DNA of 64,000 nucleotides, from the NCBI GenBank assembly GCA_019748195.1, contig JAIEPW010000043.1, positions 62,001 through 126,000 on the forward strand, read 5' to 3'. This DNA comes from Bryobacteraceae bacterium (GTDB lineage Bacteria; Acidobacteriota; Terriglobia; Bryobacterales; Bryobacteraceae). Made by a program: the position numbers and the translations under genes. Each line of letters begins with the position of its first letter. The first letter of the stretch is position 1. The notes under the pieces were generated by a model. The model saw nothing but the letters and a program-made list of their open reading frames with translations. It made no database searches and was not told the origin of the DNA. This document shows positions 58,651 through 64,000 of the stretch, piece after piece.

Positions 58651-59430
58651 ATGCCCATCGAGATCCAAGGGATGGCCCCATTGCTGCAGGTCTTTGACAT
58701 GTCGGCGTCCCTGCGCTTCTACCGCGACATTCTGGGCTTCGAACTGGCCGGCAGTTCGGCGGCTTCCGAACCGTTCGACTGGGTGATGCTGCGCCGGGAT
58801 GGCGTCACCATCATGCTGAATACAGCCTATGAAACCGATTCCCGCCCGCCGGCCCCGGATCCGGCTCGAATGGCCGGACACCAGGACACGGCGCTGTATT
58901 TTGGCTGTGAAGACCTCGACGGCGCCTTTGCGCAACTACGCGCTTGCGGCGTGGAGGCGGAGCCGCCCGTGGTGCAGGCATACGGGATGAAGCAGGTGTA
59001 TCTGAAGGATCCGGACGGATACGTCATCTGCTTCCAATGGCCTGCCATGGATGCGAAGCTTCAGCAGTTCGCGGAACGATACACCGCGGCGTGGTGCGCT
59101 CACGATCCGGCCGGCGTTGCCGCGCATTTCGCTTCCGACGGATGGCTGCGAGTGAATGGCGGCGATCGAGCGGTGGGCCGCCTGGCCATCGCCGAGGTCG
59201 CGCGAGGGTTTATGACCGAATTTCCGGACCTCCGGGTGCTGTTTGACGGCCTGGCGACGCGCGGCGACCGAACCGAGTATCGCTGGACGCTGACCGGCAC
59301 GCACTCCGGGAGCCGGAATCGGGTCCGGATCAGCGGACGGGAACTATGGAAGCTGGACGCTGGCGGCTTGATCGAGGAATCGGAGGGCAGCTTCGATGCG
59401 GCTGATTACCAGCGTCAGATCGGGATGTGA
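58651..59430 (+). CDS. VOC-SnoaL fusion protein
   Basis: A 259-residue protein made of two domains. Residues 1-130 are a glyoxalase/VOC module (MAPLLQVFDMSASLRFYRDI, ending YLKDPDGYVICFQWP). Residues about 133-255 are a SnoaL-like/NTF2 domain (FAERYTAAWCAHDPAGVAAHF, then WTLTGTHSG). Both folds often bind small cyclic or polyketide-like ligands and act as isomerases, dehydratases or lyases; I cannot name the reaction. The ATG at 58651 follows GGAGGA very closely. Operator site 5 ties it to the island regulon. Confidence 0.85.
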   Translation: MPIEIQGMAPLLQVFDMSASLRFYRDILGFELAGSSAASEPFDWVMLRRDGVTIMLNTAYETDSRPPAPDPARMAGHQDTALYFGCEDLDGAFAQLRACGVEAEPPVVQAYGMKQVYLKDPDGYVICFQWPAMDAKLQQFAERYTAAWCAHDPAGVAAHFASDGWLRVNGGDRAVGRLAIAEVARGFMTEFPDLRVLFDGLATRGDRTEYRWTLTGTHSGSRNRVRISGRELWKLDAGGLIEESEGSFDAADYQRQIGM

Positions 59431-59515
59431 ACCGCCGGTCCGTATTTCGCCCCGCAATCGGTCGGACTTGCCCCACAGCTTGAGACTGTTTCGGGTACGA
59501 GGCGTCTGAATTGGC

Positions 59516-60676
59516 ATGAAACGCTGCTTGTTCTCGCTCGTGCTGGGCGCCGCCGCGTTGTACGGCCAGCCGGAGAAATTCCAGTATCCGCTCCCATCGG
59601 AGGACCGGATTCAGATCCGCAAGGATCTTACTTATAAGGAAGTTGACGGGCAAAAGTTGCAGTTTGACTTGTACACGCCCAAGGGTTCCACCGGCCGGTT
59701 GCCGGTGGTGATTTTCGTCAACGGAGTCGGGGCGGACTTTCGCCCATGGGTGCAATACGTGGGATGGTCCAAGGCGGTGACGTCGCGCGGTCTGGCTGGG
59801 GTCAATTACCAGGCCTACGATCCGCGGCGCACCATGGAAGACTCGCGAAAAGACTTTGATGCGCTGGTGGCGCACCTGCGAACGAACGCCGAGAGCCTCG
59901 GAATCGACATGAACAACTTCGCCGTCTGGTCCTGCTCGGCGAATTCCTCCATCGGAGTTCCGATTTCGACCAGCGACCTGGCAGGCCTCGCTTCAGCGGT
60001 CATCTACTACGGAGCGGGAGAGGCGAAGCAGTTTCCTTTGGACCGCCCCGTGTTGCTCGCGCGGGCCGGCCTGGATAACACGGCCCTGAATCGCGCAATC
60101 GATTCCCTGGCGGCGCGAGCGGTGGAGGCGAACGCGCCCTGGACGGTGGTCAACCTGCCCGGCGGTCATCATGGCTTCGACGTAGACGACGACAATGAGG
60201 CCACGCGGCTGGTGGTGGGACAAACGCTGGATTTTCTTGCCGGCACCTTGAAGGCCGCGGTGCAGCAGTCTTACCGCGATCTTTCCTCGCAGGCGAGCGC
60301 GGCTTCCCTGGTGAACCGGCGAGACTGGCCGGAAGCGATCCGCGCGTACCAGGAACTGGCGAAACGGTTACCCCGCGATAGCGAGATCCTGCGCCAGCTC
60401 GGGGCGGCCTACCTCGGCGCCGAGCAGTGGCAACAAGCCGTCGACACCTTCCAGAAATCCCTGGACCTGGGGAACCGGAATCGCGGCAATATCGCATACC
60501 AGATCGGTATCGGCCTGGTCCGGCTGGGCCGTGGCGAGGAGGCGATCGGATGGCTCGAAAAGCTGCCGAAGCTGCCCCGCTTCGCTCGCGACCTCCGGAC
60601 CCATGAGGTGTGGCAGCCCGTGCGGTCCTCGGCCCGATTCCAGGCGCTTCTGGCAACTTTCCCGGCCGGCTCCTGA
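59516..60676 (+). CDS. exported alpha/beta hydrolase with C-terminal TPR repeats
   Basis: A 386-residue protein with a signal peptide (MKRCLFSLVLGAAALYGQ). Residues about 35-245 are an alpha/beta hydrolase domain (LQFDLYTPKGSTGRLPVVIF, GGHHGFDVDDD for the catalytic histidine). The nucleophile elbow reads SCSANS instead of GxSxG, so catalysis is uncertain. Residues about 260-386 contain TPR units (DWPEAIRAYQELAKRLPRD, QWQQAVDTFQKSLDLG). Dienelactone-hydrolase-like lineages are the nearest I can suggest. Monocistronic, with no operator of the island type. Confidence 0.8.
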   Translation: MKRCLFSLVLGAAALYGQPEKFQYPLPSEDRIQIRKDLTYKEVDGQKLQFDLYTPKGSTGRLPVVIFVNGVGADFRPWVQYVGWSKAVTSRGLAGVNYQAYDPRRTMEDSRKDFDALVAHLRTNAESLGIDMNNFAVWSCSANSSIGVPISTSDLAGLASAVIYYGAGEAKQFPLDRPVLLARAGLDNTALNRAIDSLAARAVEANAPWTVVNLPGGHHGFDVDDDNEATRLVVGQTLDFLAGTLKAAVQQSYRDLSSQASAASLVNRRDWPEAIRAYQELAKRLPRDSEILRQLGAAYLGAEQWQQAVDTFQKSLDLGNRNRGNIAYQIGIGLVRLGRGEEAIGWLEKLPKLPRFARDLRTHEVWQPVRSSARFQALLATFPAGS

Positions 60677-60685
60677 GCGGGGGCG

Positions 60686-61060
60686 TTATTTCGCCAATTG
60701 CATCGCGCCCACGAAGTTTCCTTCGGTGTCGTGGAAGTATATTCCCGTTCCCACTGTGGGGATGTGGAACTTGGGCATCACGATCCGGCCTCCGTTGGCT
60801 TCCACGGCGCGCGAGATCTGGTCGATGTCGGACACCGCGAATGAGCACTCGAAGCCGGTCATTCCGGTTCCGCTTACCGGTTCGCGCCGCTTATGCATCA
60901 GACCCTGCACGCCGGGGTTTTTGGAATCTCCCGTGTGGATGAGGTAGAAGTCCGGGGGACCCCAGGGTTCAAAGCGCCATTCAAACACCTTCTCGTAGAA
61001 CTGCCGCGCGCGGGTCACGTCGTCGGCGGTGATTCCGAAGCTGTGCAAAGGGTTGGGCAT
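60686..61060 (-). CDS. VOC superfamily protein
   Basis: A 124-residue two-module VOC protein (SFGITADDVTRARQFYEKVF at the start, IPTVGTGIYFHDTEGNFVGAMQ at the end). This form, with FxxxEGNxxG at the end, is common among uncharacterised glyoxalase-like proteins that use a glutamate metal ligand. Divergent from the AraC regulator with 55 bases between, so AraC could control it. Substrate unknown. Confidence 0.85.
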   Translation of the reverse strand: MPNPLHSFGITADDVTRARQFYEKVFEWRFEPWGPPDFYLIHTGDSKNPGVQGLMHKRREPVSGTGMTGFECSFAVSDIDQISRAVEANGGRIVMPKFHIPTVGTGIYFHDTEGNFVGAMQLAK

Positions 61061-61115
61061 GGCCCAAAGTATACGAGAGCCACACGATGCCGGTCTTGCG
61101 CTAAATTGACATTTA

Positions 61116-61889
61116 ATGCCGCTGATGCGCCATCGGCTGACGCTGGAGCAGGAGCCCTACCTGGCGGTTCGCTCTTTCGCCTGCGATTACAGCAGCGGTT
61201 CGACCATCGAGCCGCACCTTCACGAATGGCACCAGTTGCTGTACGCGACCTCAGGCGCCATGTCGGTTCATGCCGGAGATCGTTCCTGGATGATTCCGCC
61301 GGGCAAGGCGGTGGTGATTCCGCAAGGCTGTCCGCACACGATTCACATTTGGGGCCAAGTGGCCATGCGCTCTCTCGCATTCCCTTCGTGCCGGGATGCC
61401 GCGGCGGTGGTGGCGGCGGGGGGCTGCCGCGTCCTCTCCGTGACGCCGCTGCTGCGTGAATTGATTCTCCGCGTGATCGATGCCCAGGCGCTGGACGAGC
61501 GCGTTCCTTCCGACCAGCGCCTGATGGGTGTGCTTCTCGATGAGATTGCATCCGCTCCCGAAGCTCCGCTGTCGCTGCCGCTACCCTCCGATAACCGGGC
61601 GCTGGCGGTGGCGCGACGAGTTCTGGCGGATCCGGCCGGGGGCGAGACGCTGGATCGCCATGCCCGCGGTTGCGGCGCCGGACGGCGCACACTGGAGCGC
61701 CTGTTTCGCGGTGAAACGGGGCTCACTTTCGGGCTGTGGCGTCAGAAAGCACGCATGCTGTACGCAGTGCGGCTGCTGTCGGAAGGCAGATCCGTGACCG
61801 ATACGGCGCTCGACTCCGGATATAACAGCGTGAGCGCGTTCATTGCGGCCTTCAAGCAGACGTTCGGGTGCACGCCCGGCAAACTTTGA
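61116..61889 (+). CDS. AraC family transcriptional regulator
   Basis: A 257-residue regulator with an N-terminal cupin (YLAVRSFACDYSSGSTIEPH, HEWHQLLYATSGAMSV, WMIPPGKAVVIPQG) and a C-terminal double helix-turn-helix (LDRHARGCGAGRRTLERLFR and SVTDTALDSGYNSVSAFIAA, then FKQTFGCTPGKL). Like the NimR/YdeC-type AraC proteins, it likely senses a small ligand in the cupin. The target may be the divergent VOC gene or the regulator itself. ATG at 61116; an ATG three codons later is equally possible. Confidence 0.92.
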   Translation: MPLMRHRLTLEQEPYLAVRSFACDYSSGSTIEPHLHEWHQLLYATSGAMSVHAGDRSWMIPPGKAVVIPQGCPHTIHIWGQVAMRSLAFPSCRDAAAVVAAGGCRVLSVTPLLRELILRVIDAQALDERVPSDQRLMGVLLDEIASAPEAPLSLPLPSDNRALAVARRVLADPAGGETLDRHARGCGAGRRTLERLFRGETGLTFGLWRQKARMLYAVRLLSEGRSVTDTALDSGYNSVSAFIAAFKQTFGCTPGKL

Positions 61890-61896
61890 ACCAGGA

Positions 61897-62331
61897 TCAG
61901 ACGATCGCGTCCTGGGTGGAAGCGTGCCTTGCCTGCGCGCAGGAGTCGCAATAGCCGTAGAGAACGAACTCGTGGCCGGTGACCACAAACCCATCCGGGC
62001 CCTCGTCTTCGTGTCCGGGGCAGCCGTTCATCTCGAATACCTTATCGCAGTCCCGGCAGTGGAAGTGGTGATGATGCCCCTTGCCGGATTGCTCATAGCG
62101 CGACACTTGGCCTGGAAGATCCACGGTCACCAGCCAACCGTCTTCCAGAAGGCCCTTGATGGTGCGATACACAGTGGCGATACCGATGCCGGAGACCGAT
62201 TGGCTGGCGATCGCCAACACTTCGGCGGGGTTCATGGGGCGTCCACTTCCGGTGAAGGCGTCGCGAATGGCTTTTCGCTGGCGGGTGTTGCGGGATTGCG
62301 TTGCGACCTGGATTGCGGCTGGCGAGGACAT
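61897..62331 (-). CDS. Fur family metalloregulator
   Basis: A 144-residue Fur-type regulator starting at ATG 62331: winged-helix DNA-binding domain (NTRQRKAIRDAFTGSGRPMN, then SGIGIATVYRTIKGLLEDG) and dimerisation domain with HHHHFHCRDCDKVFE and a second CDSC pair near the end (structural zinc). The histidine cluster HHHHFH is the usual regulatory-site start. The length and CxxC pairs fit Fur, Zur or Nur; the metal cannot be decided. The neighbouring hyp genes make nickel worth testing. Confidence 0.9.
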   Translation of the reverse strand: MSSPAAIQVATQSRNTRQRKAIRDAFTGSGRPMNPAEVLAIASQSVSGIGIATVYRTIKGLLEDGWLVTVDLPGQVSRYEQSGKGHHHHFHCRDCDKVFEMNGCPGHEDEGPDGFVVTGHEFVLYGYCDSCAQARHASTQDAIV

Positions 62332-62359
62332 TAGGCTATCTCGAATCTGATAAGACGCC

Positions 62360-62388
62360 AGTATGAACGTTGGATGACGGCGGGTCAA
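62360..62388 (-). promoter_or_regulatory. sigma-70-like promoter of the Fur-family gene
   Basis: On the minus strand -35 TTGACC (plus-strand 62383-62388), a 17-base spacer and -10 CATACT (plus-strand 62360-62365), 29 bases before the ATG. It shows that the regulator is not simply part of the hyp transcript ending at 62396. Confidence 0.55.
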
Positions 62389-62395
62389 CTACCCT

Positions 62396-63175
62396 TTAGT
62401 CCGATGGGTTCACCTGCTTCAGGAACTCGGCCACGGCCCGCGACACGGCAGGCGCGAGGCCGGGCTCGCTGTGGGGCGAATGCCCGGCGCCTTCGATTAC
62501 CCTAAACCTTTGATTAGGCAATACATGCTGGATCTGCTCGAACTCTCCTGGTTCGATGCGCGGGTCCTTTTGGCCTTTCAGGAAGAGCGCCGGCGCGGTC
62601 AGGGTGTGGAGCGGAGCGCCGTAAAAAAAAGATTCCGGCTGATCTTTCCACTTACCCAACTCGATCCATGCGCGCGAGAAGTTGCGGATCACCAGCCGCC
62701 AGTCCTCGCCGTGCTCGCGTTCCAGCAGCGCCGCGACCCGAGGTCCGAAGGAGTCCGGATCGGCCGCGCCCTTCTGAAAGAACTCCTGGTTGGATGGCTT
62801 GCCGAAGTTCCGATGAAACGCCTCGAGGACCAGGGCCGGAAACCGGCCGGGAGCACGCATGGCGGCGATGGCGGCGATTACAGCCCCGTCCGAATGCCCC
62901 CACAACACCGCCCGCTCAATCCCGAGGGCATCGAGAAAAGCAAGTGTTTCGACCGCCGCGTCCTGATGAAAATGCAGGGGCAGCTCCGGCAGGTGGCGGG
63001 ACTTGCCGTAGCCGGACCGGTACGGTATCAGGATGCGGTAGTCCGGCTCGAACGCCGGAATCTGCGGATCGAAGGGCATCGAATCGTGCCCCCAACCGGA
63101 GTGCAGAAAGAGCAGGGGGAATCCGGACCCGTGCTCGCGATAATGAACGGGGTAAGGAATGTGAACGAAGGGCAC
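62396..63175 (-). CDS. alpha/beta hydrolase
   Basis: A 259-residue alpha/beta hydrolase starting at GTG 63175, one base after the hypB stop. The triad is clear: serine in LWGHSDGAVIA, aspartate in FLKGQKDPRIEP and histidine in IEGAGHSPHSEP; the oxyanion region reads FLHSGWGHDSMPFDPQ. It is not a known hydrogenase maturation factor. Tight coupling to hypB suggests co-expression, but a functional link is not evident. Could be an esterase, lactonase or C-C hydrolase. Confidence 0.88.
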   Translation of the reverse strand: MPFVHIPYPVHYREHGSGFPLLFLHSGWGHDSMPFDPQIPAFEPDYRILIPYRSGYGKSRHLPELPLHFHQDAAVETLAFLDALGIERAVLWGHSDGAVIAAIAAMRAPGRFPALVLEAFHRNFGKPSNQEFFQKGAADPDSFGPRVAALLEREHGEDWRLVIRNFSRAWIELGKWKDQPESFFYGAPLHTLTAPALFLKGQKDPRIEPGEFEQIQHVLPNQRFRVIEGAGHSPHSEPGLAPAVSRAVAEFLKQVNPSD

Positions 63176-63176
63176 G

Positions 63177-63839
63177 TTAGCGCGCCGGCATGGCTTTCCG
63201 GTGGCGATCCAGCCAGCCGAACCATTTGTCGAGTCCCGCGCCGGACAACGCGGACGTTTCCACGATTTCGATTCCCGGCTGAATGGAGCGCGCATTCTGA
63301 CGGGCAAGCTCCGCGTCGAACGGCACATAAGGCAGCAGGTCGATCTTGTTCAGGATCATGAGCCGCGCCTTGCGGAAAATGCCGGGGTACTTGAGCGGCT
63401 TGTCTTCGCCTTCCGTCACGGACAAAATGACGATCTTGGCTTCTTCACCCAGGTCATAGCTGGTGGGGCAAACCAGATTCCCCACATTCTCGATAATCAG
63501 CAGGTCGAGCGAGGCGAGATCCCAATCCTTCAAGTGATTCTCGATCATGCGCGCGTCCAGGTGGCAGGCGCCGGCGGTGGTGATCTGCTTCACGGGAAAA
63601 CCGGCGCGGGCCAGGCGCCGCGCGTCGTTGTCCGTTTGCAGGTCGCCGGTCAGGACCGCGACACGAGTATCCTTGGGAAACTGCTCCAGGGTTTTCTCAA
63701 GAAGCAGGGTCTTGCCGGAGCCGGGGGAGCTGATGAAGTTCAGGGTCAGGACATTGTGTTTCGCGAACCGGTCGCGAAGCTCCGCCGCGATCCGGTCATT
63801 CTCGCTCAGGACTTTCTTTTCCAGAGGAACTCGATTCAT
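63177..63839 (-). CDS. hypB: hydrogenase nickel-incorporation GTPase HypB
   Basis: A 220-residue GTPase that helps deliver nickel to [NiFe] hydrogenase or urease. Start at 63839 (MNRVPLEKKVLSENDRIAAE). It has the P-loop at 39-45 (SPGSGKT), the switch and metal-site residues Cys92-His93 (GACHLDARM), Cys124 (ENVGNLVCP) and NKID at 164-167. The N-terminal high-affinity nickel motif (CxxGCxC) and any histidine-rich tail are absent, as in the short HypB class. It overlaps the upstream HypA-like gene by 44 bases. Confidence 0.95.
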   Translation of the reverse strand: MNRVPLEKKVLSENDRIAAELRDRFAKHNVLTLNFISSPGSGKTLLLEKTLEQFPKDTRVAVLTGDLQTDNDARRLARAGFPVKQITTAGACHLDARMIENHLKDWDLASLDLLIIENVGNLVCPTSYDLGEEAKIVILSVTEGEDKPLKYPGIFRKARLMILNKIDLLPYVPFDAELARQNARSIQPGIEIVETSALSGAGLDKWFGWLDRHRKAMPAR

Positions 63840-64000
63840 GGTCTTCCTCGATTTCAAGATAGCTTAGGTCCAACTCTTCTCCACCGGGCCGGAACTCGAT
63901 TTCGAGCACGAGGTGCTCCAGGTCCGTCTCGCGGGTGAGCGCTTCAAAGCAAAACTTCAGGGACTCGGTGTCGACGCCGGAATATTCGCCCAGGCGGACG
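63796..64000 (-). CDS. hypA: C-terminal part of a HypA-like protein without a visible zinc ribbon
   Basis: The frame runs in from beyond the right edge and stops at a TGA at 63796-63798, inside hypB. The visible 67 residues begin VRLGEYSGVDTESLKFCFEA and go on with LTRETDLEHLVLEIE, which matches the nickel-binding half of HypA. In HypA a zinc ribbon with two CxxC pairs should follow. Here the sequence passes within five residues to LDLSYLEIEED, the usual last strand, and then to a Ser/Glu-rich tail. No CxxC is present, only one cysteine earlier. The N-terminus with its nickel histidine is outside the window. Confidence 0.75.
   Translation of the reverse strand, partial: VRLGEYSGVDTESLKFCFEALTRETDLEHLVLEIEFRPGGEELDLSYLEIEEDHESSSSGKESPERE

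Overview
The window looks like a chromosomal segment of a high-GC soil acidobacterium of the Solibacter/Bryobacter type. The evidence is a set of family signatures: two ADOP permeases (FtsX/MacB type, one with its PadR regulator), an ECF sigma factor paired with a Ser/Thr kinase, an NHL-repeat protein ending in the C-terminal domain catalogued as TIGR03437 from Solibacter, several secreted HExxH/TPR proteins, and a very large carboxypeptidase-regulatory TonB receptor. I saw no tRNA, rRNA, CRISPR array, IS element or phage gene. No stretch longer than about 240 bases lacks a gene.

Layout. 1-4.7 kb: tail of a SEC-C protein, PadR-ADOP pair, HpcH-type aldolase, and a small low-GC orphan. 4.7-13.4 kb: mostly secreted proteins on the minus strand (S9 peptidase, alkaline phosphatase coupled to an unknown exported protein, NHL-repeat protein, metallo-beta-lactamase-fold hydrolase). 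13.5-17.5 kb: a tightly overlapping minus-strand operon for a Tat-exported molybdenum oxidoreductase (four-cluster ferredoxin, catalytic subunit, TorD chaperone, DUF7009-like protein, carboxymuconolactone-decarboxylase-like protein) with no membrane anchor gene. 18.7-24.3 kb: plus-strand operon sirtuin-larC-metG-tatD-polyprenyl synthase. 24.3-39.8 kb: envelope and signalling genes, including UPF0182, two HExxH proteins, PQQ-type propeller, MFS transporter, ADOP, kinase, ECF sigma factor and ExbD.

39.8-59.4 kb is the most interesting part. It is a catabolic island holding mmsA, iolB, iolD, iolE, a VOC protein, a transaldolase, two exported creatininase-family proteins, a DegT aminotransferase, a LacI-family regulator, an exported D-aminoacylase-like amidohydrolase, an APC permease, a DSD1/D-threonine-aldolase-like protein, a TonB receptor and a VOC-SnoaL fusion. 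Five near-identical 14-base palindromes (consensus TGCACACGTGTGCA) lie upstream of its transcription units, three of them at or next to recognisable promoter elements, so the island looks like one LacI regulon. It has no iolC kinase or iolJ aldolase. It does have a transaldolase that keeps the Schiff-base lysine and phosphate-binding arginines but has Gln where transaldolase B has Glu96. I propose that it takes the dihydroxyacetone unit from unphosphorylated 2-deoxy-5-keto-gluconate and releases malonate semialdehyde for MmsA.

59.5-64 kb: alpha/beta hydrolases, a VOC protein, AraC and Fur regulators, HypB, and the end of a HypA-like gene whose zinc ribbon appears to be missing.
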